A program made the translations under genes and the position numbers. This document shows, in pieces, positions 20,261-29,916 of a stretch of 64,000 bases of DNA. How positions within the stretch are numbered: position 1 is the first letter of the stretch; every line of letters starts with the position of its first letter. The stretch spans positions 248,001-312,000 of the forward strand of contig JAXMCM010000018.1 in assembly GCA_046349355.1 (NCBI GenBank). The letters are read 5' to 3'. The notes under the pieces were generated by a model. That model saw nothing but the letters and a program-made list of their open reading frames with translations, made no database searches and was not told the DNA's origin. Source of the stretch: CALKJU01 sp046349355. Lineage in GTDB: Bacteria; Pseudomonadota; Alphaproteobacteria; Geminicoccales; Geminicoccaceae.

Positions 20261-21204
20261 CCCGTCGGGCCGCGCAGCGCCTGCAACTGCGCGTCGACCG
20301 CGGCCAGCACGCCGTCGCGGATCGCGTCGACCTCCTGCAGCAGCTCGTGGCGCGCGCCGGGAAAGTGCAGCAGGCGGCCCTGCGGCAGGCGGCGGGCGAA
20401 CGCTTCCATCTGCGGGTTGCTGACGATCAGCTCGTCGCCGGCGATGCAGACGGTGACCGGCAGGGTGATGGCCTCGGCGAAGCCGGGGCTGCGCAGCAGC
20501 AGCATCGAGCGGAAGCTGGCGTCGAGCCAGCCCCAGGTGACCCCGCCCAGCGCCAGCTCGGGCTGCTCGCGCAACAGCCGGCGCAGCTGCTTGAAGCGCT
20601 CGCGGCAGCCGGTCAGGCGGTTGCGCCCGAAGCGGAAGCGGCGGACGTCGAAATCGTGCTGGCCGGGGGCGTAGGTGTGGGCGAGGCCCATGCGCAGCGC
20701 CCCGGCGGTGAGCTGCAGGCCCAGCGTCTCGGAGACGCCGGGCGGCAGGCGGATGCCGAGCATGGGTGCCGTCATCACCGCCGCGGCGAACCCCTGCCGG
20801 TGGCGCAGCCAGCGCAGGCCGATGTGGCCGCCCATCGAGTGCGCCAGCATCAGCCGGGGCCGCGGCGCCCCGGCGGCGTCGAGCCGGGCCACGGCGGCGT
20901 CGAGATCGTCGACGAAGCGCTCGTAGTCGTCGATGTGGCCGCGGGCGCGGTGGGTCCCATGGCGCAGCGACAGGCCCTGGCCGCGCCACTCGACCACCGC
21001 CACGGCGACGCCGCGGGCCCGCAGGTCGGCGACGATCTCGGCGTACTTCTCGATGAACTCGGCCCGGCCGGTGAGCACGACGACGGTGGCGGCGGCCCCT
21101 GGCGTGGCGACATAGGCCAGCCGCGCCGCCCCTTCCCCGGGCGGCAGGAACTGCAGTCCCTGCCGCGCCCGCCCGACCGCATCCGCGCCCAAGCCGCGTG
21201 CCAC
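20257..21204 (-). CDS. Alpha/beta hydrolase, lysophospholipase-like
   Basis: Serine hydrolase of 315 residues resembling the PldB/monoacylglycerol lipase group. The nucleophile elbow is AHSMGGH (Ser123), the oxyanion region is VLTGRAEFIEKYAEIV, and the C-terminal FPGARHELLQE holds the catalytic His. The VVEWRGQGLS segment is typical for the group. It has no signal peptide, so a cytoplasmic location is expected. It overlaps the convergent UDG gene by 4 bases at a shared CTAG. Substrate is unknown. Confidence 0.88.
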   Translation of the reverse strand: MARGLGADAVGRARQGLQFLPPGEGAARLAYVATPGAAATVVVLTGRAEFIEKYAEIVADLRARGVAVAVVEWRGQGLSLRHGTHRARGHIDDYERFVDDLDAAVARLDAAGAPRPRLMLAHSMGGHIGLRWLRHRQGFAAAVMTAPMLGIRLPPGVSETLGLQLTAGALRMGLAHTYAPGQHDFDVRRFRFGRNRLTGCRERFKQLRRLLREQPELALGGVTWGWLDASFRSMLLLRSPGFAEAITLPVTVCIAGDELIVSNPQMEAFARRLPQGRLLHFPGARHELLQEVDAIRDGVLAAVDAQLQALRGPTG

Positions 21205-21348
21205 CCCTCGCCACGCCGGAACGCTCCGGCCCCGCCCCTGCCTAGTGGCTGCCGGAAGCGGGCGAAAGGGCCGAGTGCGGCCCGGCCGGCGTCGCGCGGT
21301 CCTCCGGGTAGGAACGGCGGCGGCGGACGGGCGCCCGGGCGGGGCCGG

Positions 21349-22299
21349 TCAGGGGGCGGGCTCCTCGAGGTGGCGCAGCACCACCGAGATGCGGCGGTTG
21401 CGCGGATCGGCCGGGTCGGCCGGGAACAGCGGCTCGGCATCGGCCTTGCCGATCACCTCGGCGACGCGGTCGGCCGGCAGCCCGGCGGCGAGCATCGCCT
21501 CGCGCGTCGCGTTGGCGCGGTCCGACGACAGCCGCCAGTTGTCGTAGGTGCCCCGGGCGAAGGGGCGGGCGTCGGTATGGCCGCGGATCGAGACCGGGTT
21601 GGGCAGGCTGCGCACCGCCCGGCTGACCACCGCCAGCAGCTCCTGGGTGTGCGGGTACATGCGGTCGCTGCCGGACGGGAACATCGGCACGCCCTCGCGG
21701 TCGATGATCTGGATGCGCAGGCCCTCGGGCGTGTCCTCGATGACGAGGTTGTCGGCGAAGGCGCGCAGCTCGGGCGCCCGCTCGAGGCCGCGCAGGATGG
21801 CGGCGCGGGCGGCGTCGAAGCCGGCCTGCTCGCGCTGGGCGCGGGCCTCGGCGCCGGGATCGTCGCCGGCAGCGGCCGCGGCAGCGGCGCCGGCCATGCC
21901 ATCGGCATGGTCCGGCCGGCGCAGCAGCTCGGCATCCTCGGCCTCCGGCACGTGCCGCTCCAGGCTCGGCAGCGCCGGGTCGGTCGCCGTCGGCACCGAG
22001 GAGGGCTGGTCGAAGATCGGCTCGGCCGGCAGCACGCTGATGCCGTTGAGCACGCCGCCGACGCCGCCCGGCGGCCCGTCATTGGCGCTGGAATCGGAGA
22101 AGTACTCGGCCAGGCCCTTGAGCGTGTCCTCGGTCGACGTGCTGAGCAGCCAGAGCATCAGGAAGAAGGCCATCATCGCCGTGACGAAGTCGGCGTAGGC
22201 GACCTTCCAGGCGCCGCCGTGGTGGCCGTGCCCGCCCTCCTCGACGACGCGGCGGATGATCGTCGGCGCCGCCCCGCCCTTGCCCTGGTCGCGCGCCAT
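21349..22299 (-). CDS. motB: Flagellar motor stator protein MotB
   Basis: Peptidoglycan-anchored half of the proton-driven stator. Of 316 residues, the N-terminal transmembrane helix YADFVTAMMAFFLMLWLLS contains the proton-carrying Asp (Asp37), followed by the plug region (EDTLKGLAEYFSD). The C-terminal OmpA-like domain has VSIRGHTDARPF and the LSSDRANATREAML motif. A Pro/Ala/Glu-rich linker of about 100 residues separates them. motA lies 6 bases upstream. No other flagellar or chemotaxis genes are in the window. Confidence 0.95.
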   Translation of the reverse strand: MARDQGKGGAAPTIIRRVVEEGGHGHHGGAWKVAYADFVTAMMAFFLMLWLLSTSTEDTLKGLAEYFSDSSANDGPPGGVGGVLNGISVLPAEPIFDQPSSVPTATDPALPSLERHVPEAEDAELLRRPDHADGMAGAAAAAAAGDDPGAEARAQREQAGFDAARAAILRGLERAPELRAFADNLVIEDTPEGLRIQIIDREGVPMFPSGSDRMYPHTQELLAVVSRAVRSLPNPVSIRGHTDARPFARGTYDNWRLSSDRANATREAMLAAGLPADRVAEVIGKADAEPLFPADPADPRNRRISVVLRHLEEPAP

Positions 22300-22305
22300 C
22301 GGGGC

Positions 22306-23184
22306 TCAGCGCGCCAGCGGGTCGGCCGGCAGCGCGTTGAGCACCTCGTCGAGCTCGTGGAAGCTCGGCTGCAGCGTCGTCGGCACGCTGCCGCGGGCCA
22401 GCTCGACGGCGATCGGGGCCGAGCTGCCGTGCAGGTAGGCGACGAGGCAGTCGCGGATGATGCTGTAGAACTGGCCGTCCTGGTCGTAGCAGTCCTTCAG
22501 CCGGGCGGCGATCGGGCCGAAGAAGCCGTAGGCGAGGAACACGCCGAGGAAGGTGCCGACGAGCGCGCCGCCGATCATCCGCCCGAGGATCTCCACCGGC
22601 TGGTCGATGTGGCTCATGGTCTTCACGATGCCGAGCACGGCGGCGACGATGCCCAGCGCCGGCAGCGCGTCGGCGATGTTCTGCAGCGCGCCGGAGCGGG
22701 CGTGCAGCTCGTGGTGGTGCTTCTTCAGCTGCCGCTGCATGCAGTCCTCGACCTGGTAGGGGTCGTCCATGCTCATGGTCATCATGCGCAGCGTGTCGGC
22801 GATGAAGTCGAGGGCGAAGTGGTCGCCGCGGATGCGCGGGAAGCGGCCGAACAGGTCGCTCTCCTGCGGCTTCTCGAGGTGCGGCTCGAGCGCCAGCACG
22901 CCCTTGGTCTTGAGCAGCTTGACGATCATGAACATCAGCGAGAGCAGGTCGCGGTAGTCGTCGCGCCGCCACTTCGGCCCCGAGACGACGTATTTGAGGT
23001 CGACCAGGGCACCCTTGACCACGTTCGGGCTGTTGGCGACCAGCAGGGTGCCGACGGCGGCACCGCCGATCATCATCAGCTCGAAGGGCAGCGCCTTGAC
23101 GATGATGCCGAAGCTGCCGCCGGCCAGCAGGTAGCCGCCGAACACCATGCCGATGACGCAGACGAAGCCGACGATCGAGAGCAT
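22306..23184 (-). CDS. motA: Flagellar motor stator protein MotA
   Basis: Proton-channel subunit of the stator that works on FliG. The 292 residues show four hydrophobic segments (from MLSIVGFVCVIGMVFGGYLLAG at the N-terminus to GGALVGTFLGVFLAYGFFGP near residue 215). The large cytoplasmic loop contains RGDHFALDFIADTLRMM. The conserved Pro and Gly in LPALGIVAAVLGIVKTM are visible. It forms an operon with motB and is preceded by smpB on the same strand. Confidence 0.96.
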   Translation of the reverse strand: MLSIVGFVCVIGMVFGGYLLAGGSFGIIVKALPFELMMIGGAAVGTLLVANSPNVVKGALVDLKYVVSGPKWRRDDYRDLLSLMFMIVKLLKTKGVLALEPHLEKPQESDLFGRFPRIRGDHFALDFIADTLRMMTMSMDDPYQVEDCMQRQLKKHHHELHARSGALQNIADALPALGIVAAVLGIVKTMSHIDQPVEILGRMIGGALVGTFLGVFLAYGFFGPIAARLKDCYDQDGQFYSIIRDCLVAYLHGSSAPIAVELARGSVPTTLQPSFHELDEVLNALPADPLAR

Positions 23185-23249
23185 CTGCCGCCCGGGATTG
23201 CTGCCCCGACCGGCTTAAGCGACGCCGACCAACAAGCGGTTAACGGGCC

Positions 23250-23729
23250 TCAGTCGGCGTCGCGGCCGCTGCTCCGCAGCACCCGCTGCTTCTCGCGCTG
23301 CCAGTCGCGCTCCTTCTCGGTGGCGCGCTTGTCGTGCAGCTGCTTGCCCTTGGCCAGGCCGAGCTCGACCTTGGCCATGCCGCGCGGCGAGAAGTAGAGC
23401 TGCAGCGGCACCAGCGTCATGCCCTTGCGCTGGACGGCGACGAACAGCTTGCCGATCTCGCGGCGGCGCATCAGCAGCTTCCGCGGCCGCCGGGTCTCGT
23501 GGTTGAACTGGTGGCCCTTGTCGTATTCGGGAATGTAGGCGTTGAACAGGTACAGCTCGCCCTGCATCTCGCCGGCGTGCGCGTCGCCGATGGTCGCCTT
23601 GCCCTGCCGCAGCGACTTGACCTCGGTCCCGGTCAGGACGATCCCCGCCTCGAACCGCTCGTCGATGTGGTAGTTGAAGAAGGCCTTGCGGTTCTGGGCG
23701 ACGACCTTGCGCTCGGGGGCATCCGCCAC
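23250..23729 (-). CDS. smpB: SsrA-binding protein SmpB
   Basis: Binds tmRNA and delivers it to stalled ribosomes for trans-translation. The 159-residue protein has the N-terminal AQNRKAFFNYHIDERFEAGIVLTGTEVKSLRQGK signature (in parts), the central YIPEYDKGHQFNHETRRPRKLLM segment and the basic C-terminal tail. It lies 10 bases after dapA. The tmRNA gene itself was not found here. Confidence 0.96.
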   Translation of the reverse strand: MADAPERKVVAQNRKAFFNYHIDERFEAGIVLTGTEVKSLRQGKATIGDAHAGEMQGELYLFNAYIPEYDKGHQFNHETRRPRKLLMRRREIGKLFVAVQRKGMTLVPLQLYFSPRGMAKVELGLAKGKQLHDKRATEKERDWQREKQRVLRSSGRDAD

Positions 23730-23739
23730 GGCGGCTCCG

Positions 23740-24615
23740 TCAGACGTTGATGCCCACGGCCGCCAGCGCCGCGTCGACCCGGGCCTTCGAGGCCTCCGAC
23801 AGGCCGACCAGCGGCAGGCGCACGTCGGCGGTGCAGCGGCCCATCCGGCTCAGCGCGTACTTGGCCGGCGCCGGGTTGGTCTCGCAGAACAGGGCCTTGT
23901 GCAGCGGCATCAGCCGGCCGTGGATGGCCAGGGCCTCGTCGGGCTGGCCGGCCTGCCAGGCGTTCTGCATCTGCGCGCACAGGCCGGGGGCGACGTTGGC
24001 GGTGACCGAGATGCAGCCGTGCCCGCCATGGGCGAGGAAGGCCAGGGCGTTGGCGTCCTCGCCGGACAGCTGGCAGAAGCCCTTGCCGCAGGTCTCGGTG
24101 GTCAGCAGCGGGCGGACGATGTCGGCGGTGGCGTCCTTGACGCCGGCGATGCGCGGCAGCTGCGCCAGCCGGCCCATCGTCTCCGGGCTCATGTCGACCA
24201 CCGAGCGGCCGGGAATGTTGTAGATGATGATCGGCAGCTCGACGGCATCGTGGATGGCCCGGTAGTGGGCGTAGAGGCCTTCCTGCGTCGGCTTGTTGTA
24301 GTAGGGGGTCACCACCAGGGCCGCGTCGGCGCCGGCCTCGGCGGCGTGCCGGGTCAGGCGGATCGCCTCCTCGGTCGCGTTCGAGCCGGTGCCGGCGATG
24401 ACCGGGCGGCGGCGGGCGACGATCTCGATGCACAGCTCGACGACGCGGTCGTGCTCGTCATGGCTCAGGGTCGGGCTCTCGCCCGTTGTGCCCACGGGAA
24501 CGAAGCCGTGCGTGCCCTGGCCGATGTGCCACTCGATCAGCTCGGCGAAGGCGGGCTCGTCGATGCGGCCGTTGCGGAACGGCGTAACCAACGCCACGAT
24601 GGAACCGTTGAACAT
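23740..24615 (-). CDS. dapA: 4-hydroxy-tetrahydrodipicolinate synthase
   Basis: Condenses pyruvate with aspartate semialdehyde, the first step of the diaminopimelate/lysine branch, supplying peptidoglycan. Length is 291 residues. The GTTGESPTLSHDEH motif, the catalytic Tyr in IIIYNIPGR (Tyr132) and the Schiff-base Lys in AGVKDATAD (Lys160) are present. dapA-smpB adjacency is common in alphaproteobacteria. Confidence 0.95.
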   Translation of the reverse strand: MFNGSIVALVTPFRNGRIDEPAFAELIEWHIGQGTHGFVPVGTTGESPTLSHDEHDRVVELCIEIVARRRPVIAGTGSNATEEAIRLTRHAAEAGADAALVVTPYYNKPTQEGLYAHYRAIHDAVELPIIIYNIPGRSVVDMSPETMGRLAQLPRIAGVKDATADIVRPLLTTETCGKGFCQLSGEDANALAFLAHGGHGCISVTANVAPGLCAQMQNAWQAGQPDEALAIHGRLMPLHKALFCETNPAPAKYALSRMGRCTADVRLPLVGLSEASKARVDAALAAVGINV

Positions 24616-24737
24616 GAGCCTCGACCGCAGGTGGGTTTATGGTTCGTTAGGCGGCCGGGACGATAGTTCCTGGCACCCGGTGCGGCAAGGCATGGCACCG
24701 TTGTAGGGTGCCCGCCGTCTTGATCAGCGGAGCGTGC

Positions 24738-24745
24738 AGGAGGGG
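24738..24745 (+). promoter_or_regulatory. Ribosome binding site that fixes a TTG start for the transglycosylase
   Basis: AGGAGGGG lies 7 bases before a TTG at 24753. It is much stronger than anything ahead of the in-frame GTG at 24708, and the TTG start leaves a normal signal peptide. Confidence 0.75.
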
Positions 24746-24752
24746 TTCGCCC

Positions 24753-26765
24753 TTGTCGAGCTGGCAGCGTCTAGGGGCCTCGATCGCCGTCGGCCTCGTC
24801 GTGGTCCTGGCCGGTTTCGCCCGGCCGGCGGCGGCGGCCGACGCCGCAGCCGCCCGCGCCGCCATCGCCGCCGCCGATGCGGAGCGCTGGCGCGAGGCCG
24901 TCGACCATGCCTACGCCAGCGACGACGCGCTGCTCGTCGCCTACATCGACTGGCTGCGCCTGCGCGACGACGGCACCGAGCCCGGCTTCGCCGAGCTCGC
25001 CGCCTTCCTCGCCGCCCATCCCGACTGGCCGGCGACCAACGCCCTGCGCGCCCGCGCCGAGGCGGCGATTGGCCCGGCCGATTCCGACGATGCCGCGCGC
25101 GCCTTCCTGACCGCCGAGCCGCCGCTGACCCGGCAGGGCCGGACCCGCCTCGCCGAGCTGCTGCTCGACGACGGCCGCAGCGACGAGGCGGCGCGGCTGG
25201 CCGTGGCGATCTGGGTCGGCGACGACTTCACCGCCGACGACGAGAAGGCGTTCCTCGGCCGCTTCGGCCGCTTCCTCGGCGAGGCCGACGACGTCGCCCG
25301 GCTCGACCGGCTGCTGTGGGACGGCGAGCAGGCCCAGGCGCGGCGGATGCTGCCGCGCGTCGACCAGGGGCATCGCGCCCTGGCCACGGCGCGGCTGGCG
25401 CTGCGCGGCTCGGGCAAGCCCGAGAAGGCGCTGCAGGCGGTGCCGGCGCGGCTGCGCGACGATCCGGGCCTGCTCTACGACCGCGTCCGCCGCGAGCGGC
25501 TGCGCGAGCGCGACGACGCGGCGACCGCCCTGCTGCTCGAGGTGCGCGGCGACCCGGTGCGGCCCGATCTGTGGTGGACCGAGCGCCAGCTGCTGGCGCG
25601 GCGGGCGATGGCCGCCGGCGACCATGCCATCGCCTACCGCCTGGTCAGCGACCACGGGCTGCGCGACGGCACCGCCTATGTCGAGGCCGAGTGGCTGGCC
25701 GGCTGGCTGGCATTGCGCTTCGCCGCCGATCCGGCCCGGGCGCAAGGCCACTTCGCCAACGCCGCCGCCGTGGTGCGCACGCCGATCAGCCAGGCGCGGA
25801 CCGCCTACTGGCTGGGCCGGGCCGCCGCCGCCATGGGCCGCAACGACGAGGCGCGGCGCCGCTACGAGGCGGCGGCGCGCCATCCGACGACCTTCTACGG
25901 CCAGGAGGCGGCGCGCGAGCTCGACCTGCTGCTGCAGCCCGAGGCGATCAGCGAGGCGGCGGCGGTGCCGGACAGCGACGTCGCCGCCAGCGAGCCGGCC
26001 CGCGTCGCCGCCATGCTGTGCCGGATCGGCGAGGCCGAGCGCGCCGCCCCGTTTCTCACCCGCCTCGCCGGCCAGCGCGCCGGGGATGCCGCGGCGCAGG
26101 CCGCGCTGCAGGCGATCGCCGCCGATTGCGGCCGCGCCGACCTGCTGGTGCGCGTGGCCAAGGCCGGCACGCTCGACCGCGAGCCCGACCTGCGGGCGAG
26201 CCACCCGATCCCGGCCGTCGACGGGCTGGTCCGCAAGCTGCCGGACGGGCCGGACGCGGCGACGCGACTCGCCGTCGCCCGCCAGGAAAGCCTGTTCGAC
26301 GTCGACGCGGTGAGCCCGGCCGGGGCGCGCGGCCTGCTGCAGCTGATGCCGGCGACCGCCAAGGCCATGGCCGCCCAGCTCGGCCTGCCCTACGCCCCGG
26401 GCCGGCTGACCAGCGATCCCGACTTCAACGCCCGCCTCGGCGCCTTCTACCTGCAGCGCCAGGTCGACCGCTTCGACGGCGAGCTGGCCTTCGCGCTGGC
26501 GGCCTACAATGCCGGGCCCGGCCGGGTCGACGCGTGGATCGCGCAGAACGGCGACCCGCGCGGCGCCGACGCCCATGTCCTGATCGACTGGATCGAATCG
26601 ATCCCGTTCAGCGAGACCCGCAACTACGTCCAGCGGGTGCTCGAGAACCGGGCCGTCTACAGCGTCCTGCTGCGGGCCCCGGGCTCGGTGCGGCTGCGCG
26701 CCGTGCCGGAGGTTCCGGCCGGCGGCGAGCTGGAGGCCGACGCGACCGCCGACGGCGGCACCTGA
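24753..26765 (+). CDS. slt: Soluble lytic murein transglycosylase (Slt family)
   Basis: Periplasmic enzyme that cleaves peptidoglycan between MurNAc and GlcNAc to form anhydro-muropeptides. Starting at the TTG at 24753 gives 670 residues with a clean signal peptide (hydrophobic GASIAVGLVVVLAGFA, then PAAAADA). A long alpha-helical superhelix domain follows, and a C-terminal lysozyme-like domain has the catalytic Glu in ARQESLFD, then SPAGARGLLQLMPATAK and FALAAYNAGPGRV. It is divergent from dapA, which feeds peptidoglycan precursor synthesis. Confidence 0.93.
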   Translation: MSSWQRLGASIAVGLVVVLAGFARPAAAADAAAARAAIAAADAERWREAVDHAYASDDALLVAYIDWLRLRDDGTEPGFAELAAFLAAHPDWPATNALRARAEAAIGPADSDDAARAFLTAEPPLTRQGRTRLAELLLDDGRSDEAARLAVAIWVGDDFTADDEKAFLGRFGRFLGEADDVARLDRLLWDGEQAQARRMLPRVDQGHRALATARLALRGSGKPEKALQAVPARLRDDPGLLYDRVRRERLRERDDAATALLLEVRGDPVRPDLWWTERQLLARRAMAAGDHAIAYRLVSDHGLRDGTAYVEAEWLAGWLALRFAADPARAQGHFANAAAVVRTPISQARTAYWLGRAAAAMGRNDEARRRYEAAARHPTTFYGQEAARELDLLLQPEAISEAAAVPDSDVAASEPARVAAMLCRIGEAERAAPFLTRLAGQRAGDAAAQAALQAIAADCGRADLLVRVAKAGTLDREPDLRASHPIPAVDGLVRKLPDGPDAATRLAVARQESLFDVDAVSPAGARGLLQLMPATAKAMAAQLGLPYAPGRLTSDPDFNARLGAFYLQRQVDRFDGELAFALAAYNAGPGRVDAWIAQNGDPRGADAHVLIDWIESIPFSETRNYVQRVLENRAVYSVLLRAPGSVRLRAVPEVPAGGELEADATADGGT

Positions 26766-26784
26766 CCGGCCCGCGGCCGGCGGC

Positions 26785-27483
26785 TCAGCCCCAGGGTCCG
26801 CGGCGCCGGGCGCGGCGGCGATCGGCCATGCGGTACGGCACGGCGACCAGCGCCCCGGCGACGAAGCCGCCGACATGCGCCCACCAGGCGATGCCGCTCT
26901 CGCCGCCCGGATCGAGGACCGCCGAGACGATCTGTAGGCCGAACCAGATGGCCAGCATCCACACCGCGCGGATGCGGTGCAGGAACATGAAGCCCAGCGG
27001 CACCAGCACCAGCACGCGGGCGTGCGGGAACAGCACCATGTAGGCGCCGAGCACGCCGGAGATGGCGCCGCTGGCGCCGACCATCGGGATCTCCGAGCCG
27101 GGATCGGGCAGGACGTGCAGGGCGGCGGCGGCGAGGCCGCAGCCGAGGTAGAAGGCGAGGAACGGCAGGTGGCCGAGCCGGTCCTCGGTATTGTTCCCGA
27201 AGATCCACAGGTAGAGCATGTTGCCGGCGAGGTGCAGCCAGCCGCCATGCAGGAACATGGCGGTGAGCAGCGTCAGGGCCGAGGGGATGCGGGCGAGCTC
27301 GGGCGGCAGCACCGCGTCGCCGGTCAGCACCGCCGGGATCAGGCCGTAGCTGACGATCAGCCGCTGCATGCCGTCGTCGCCCTGCGCCACCTCGAGCAGG
27401 AACACGGCGCAGCAGGCGACGATCAGGGCCACCGTGACCAGGGGACGGCGATGCGCCGGGTTGTCGTCGCTGAGCGGGATCAA
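26785..27483 (-). CDS. Rhomboid-family intramembrane serine protease
   Basis: Predicted membrane protease with about six transmembrane helices in 232 residues. The active-site Ser is in VGASGAISG (Ser138) and the His in WWAHVGGF (His203), forming the rhomboid dyad; the HGGWLHLAGNMLYLWIFG loop is typical. The TTG at 27483 is preferred because homologues begin with a (M)IPLxDDNP segment. A GGAGG lies a little far upstream (about 12 bases). An ATG at 27573 would add 30 unconserved residues. Substrates are unknown. Confidence 0.88.
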   Translation of the reverse strand: MIPLSDDNPAHRRPLVTVALIVACCAVFLLEVAQGDDGMQRLIVSYGLIPAVLTGDAVLPPELARIPSALTLLTAMFLHGGWLHLAGNMLYLWIFGNNTEDRLGHLPFLAFYLGCGLAAAALHVLPDPGSEIPMVGASGAISGVLGAYMVLFPHARVLVLVPLGFMFLHRIRAVWMLAIWFGLQIVSAVLDPGGESGIAWWAHVGGFVAGALVAVPYRMADRRRARRRGPWG

Positions 27484-27596
27484 GCGGTCGCCGAGCCTCC
27501 GCACCGGCCGGCGGCAGCCATGCCGGGGGCGCCACTGGCGGGGGCGAGCATAGGCGCTATCTTCCGCCGGCACAGTGGGCTCAGGCGGGGAAGACC

Positions 27597-29906
27597 ATGG
27601 GACGCTTCGCGGTAGGCCAGCCCTTGCGGCGCAAGGAGGACGAGCGGCTCGTCACCGGACAGGGCTGCTACACCGACGACGTCGCCACGGCGGGCGGTGC
27701 GGTCGCCGTCTTCGTCCGCTCGCCGCATCCGCATGCCGAGATCCGCGGCGTCGACCGGACGGCCGCCCTGGCCATGCCCGGCGTGCTCGCCGTGCTGACC
27801 ATCGCCGATGCCGATGCCGCCGGCCTCGGCTCCCTGCCCTGCCGGGCGCTGCCGCGCATCAACCGCGATGGCCGGCCGATGCCGGCGACCGAGCGGCCGG
27901 TGCTGGCCCGCGGCCGCGTGCGCCATGTCGGCGACCCGGTGGCCGTCGTCGTCGCCACGAGCGCGGCCGCGGCGCGCGACGCCGCCGACGCGGTCGCCGT
28001 CGACTACGCGCCGCTGCCGGCGGTGACCGACCTCGCCGCCGCGCTGGAGCCGGGCGCCCCGGTGCTGTGGCCCGAGGAGGCCCCCGGCAACCTGGCGCTG
28101 GACTGGGAGGCCGGCGATCGTGCCGCCGTCGACCGGCTGTTCGCGGCCGCTCACCGGATCAGCCGCGTCGATCTCGTCAACAACCGGGTCGTGCCGAACG
28201 CGCTGGAGCCGCGCGGCTGCATCGCCGAATACGATCCGGCCAGCGAGGGCTACACGCTGCGCACCGGCGGCCAGGGCGTGCACAGCATGCAGGGCGTGCT
28301 GGCCGACAACGTCTTCAAGGTGCCCAAGGAGCGGATGCGCGTCATCCAGGCCGACGTCGGCGGCGGCTTCGGCATGAAGATCTTCGTCTTTCCGGAGTAC
28401 CCGGCCTGCCTGCTGGCGGCCCGGCTCACCGGCCGGGCGGTCCGCTGGATCGCCGACCGGGGCGAGAGCTTCCTCAGCGATTCGCACGGCCGCGACCACC
28501 TGACGACGGTCGAGATCGCGACCGACGCCGAGGGGCGGATGACCGCCCTGCGCGCCACCGCCGTCGCCAACCTCGGCGCCTACCTGTCGCAGTTCGGGCC
28601 GTTCATCCCGACCGACGCCGGCGCCAAGATGTATGCCGGCGTCTACCGCTTCGAGGCGGTCCACTTCGCGGTCCGCCTCGCCTACACCAACACCGTGCCG
28701 GTCGACGCCTATCGCGGCGCCGGACGGCCGGAAGCCGCCTACGCGGTCGAGCGGGCGGTCGACGTGGTCGCCCGCGACCTCGGCCTCGACCCGGCCGAGC
28801 TGCGCCGCCGCAACTTCATCCCGCCCGAGGCGATGCCGTACAGGACGGCGCTCAACACCACCTACGACAGCGGCGAGTTCGCCCGGCTGATGGAGGCGGC
28901 CCTGGCCCGCGCCGACGTCGCCGGGTTCCGGGCACGTCAGCAGGCGGCCCGGGCCAGGGGCCAGCTCCTCGGCCTCGGCATGGCCTACTATGTCGAGCAG
29001 TGCGCCGGTGGTGCCGACGAGACCGCGCGGGTGGCGGTGCGGCCGGACGGCAAGGTCCAGCTGTTCATCGGCACCCAGACCAACGGCCAGGGCCACGCCA
29101 CCGCCTACGCCCAGATCCTCTCGGACGCGCTGGGCATCCCGTTCGAGGACATCGAGACCGTCCAGGGCGACACCGCGCTGATCGCCACCGGCCGCGGCAC
29201 CGGCGGCTCGCGCTCGGTGCCGGTCGGCGGCGTGGTCGCCGAGCGGGCGGCCCAGTCGGTGATCGAGCTGGGCAAGACCGTCGCCGCCGACGCCCTCGAG
29301 GCGGCCGCCGCCGACATCGCCTTCGAGGACGGCGTCTACCGCGTCGTCGGCACCGACAAGCGCATCGGCATCGTCGAGACGGCGGCCCGCGCCGGCGAGG
29401 ACGGGCTCGACGCCAGCGCCACCTGGCAGCCCTCGATCCACACCTTCCCCAATGGCTGCCACGTCTGCGAGATCGCCATCGACGCCGACACCGGCGTGCC
29501 GCACATCGAGCGGTTCACCGTGGTCGACGACTTCGGCACGGTCATCAACCCGCTGCTGGTCGAGGGCCAGGTCCATGGCGGCGTCGGCCAGGGCGTCGGC
29601 CAGGCCCTGCTCGAGGACACCGTCTACGACCATGCCAGCGGCCAGCTGCTGACCGGCTCGTTCATGGACTACGCGATGCCGCGCGCCGACCGCGTGCCGG
29701 CCGTCGACTTCACGATGATCCCGGTGCCGTGCCGGACCAACCCGCTGGGCATGAAGGGGGCCGGCGAGGCGGGGTGCATCGGCGCGCCGCCGGCGGTCAT
29801 CAACGCCATCGTCGACGCCCTGGCGCATCTCGGCGTGCGCCATGTCGACATGCCGGCGACGCCGCAGCGGCTGTGGCAGCTCATCCACCGCAGCCGCGCG
29901 GCCTGA
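27597..29906 (+). CDS. Xanthine dehydrogenase-family molybdopterin-binding subunit (CoxL form II-like)
   Basis: Large molybdenum hydroxylase subunit of 769 residues. It begins with the short alpha/beta hammerhead region (RKEDERLVTGQGCYTDDV) and continues through both molybdopterin-binding domains. The AYRGAGRPEAAY motif replaces the AYRCSFR of true aerobic CO dehydrogenase. GTQTNGQGHATAYAQ and the Glu in GMKGAGEAG (catalytic base) are intact. The partner iron-sulfur and FAD subunits (CoxS/CoxM types) are not next to it. Carbon monoxide oxidation is therefore unlikely; an aldehyde, purine or N-heterocycle substrate is possible. Confidence 0.88.
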   Translation: MGRFAVGQPLRRKEDERLVTGQGCYTDDVATAGGAVAVFVRSPHPHAEIRGVDRTAALAMPGVLAVLTIADADAAGLGSLPCRALPRINRDGRPMPATERPVLARGRVRHVGDPVAVVVATSAAAARDAADAVAVDYAPLPAVTDLAAALEPGAPVLWPEEAPGNLALDWEAGDRAAVDRLFAAAHRISRVDLVNNRVVPNALEPRGCIAEYDPASEGYTLRTGGQGVHSMQGVLADNVFKVPKERMRVIQADVGGGFGMKIFVFPEYPACLLAARLTGRAVRWIADRGESFLSDSHGRDHLTTVEIATDAEGRMTALRATAVANLGAYLSQFGPFIPTDAGAKMYAGVYRFEAVHFAVRLAYTNTVPVDAYRGAGRPEAAYAVERAVDVVARDLGLDPAELRRRNFIPPEAMPYRTALNTTYDSGEFARLMEAALARADVAGFRARQQAARARGQLLGLGMAYYVEQCAGGADETARVAVRPDGKVQLFIGTQTNGQGHATAYAQILSDALGIPFEDIETVQGDTALIATGRGTGGSRSVPVGGVVAERAAQSVIELGKTVAADALEAAAADIAFEDGVYRVVGTDKRIGIVETAARAGEDGLDASATWQPSIHTFPNGCHVCEIAIDADTGVPHIERFTVVDDFGTVINPLLVEGQVHGGVGQGVGQALLEDTVYDHASGQLLTGSFMDYAMPRADRVPAVDFTMIPVPCRTNPLGMKGAGEAGCIGAPPAVINAIVDALAHLGVRHVDMPATPQRLWQLIHRSRAA

Positions 29907-29916
29907 GCCGCCGCGT

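Noticed and set aside
20347..23397. Open frame of about 1000 codons on the + strand across the hydrolase, motB and motA
   Set aside because: Composition is dominated by Ala, Gly, Arg and Asp typical of antisense frames; the minus-strand genes have all expected motifs.
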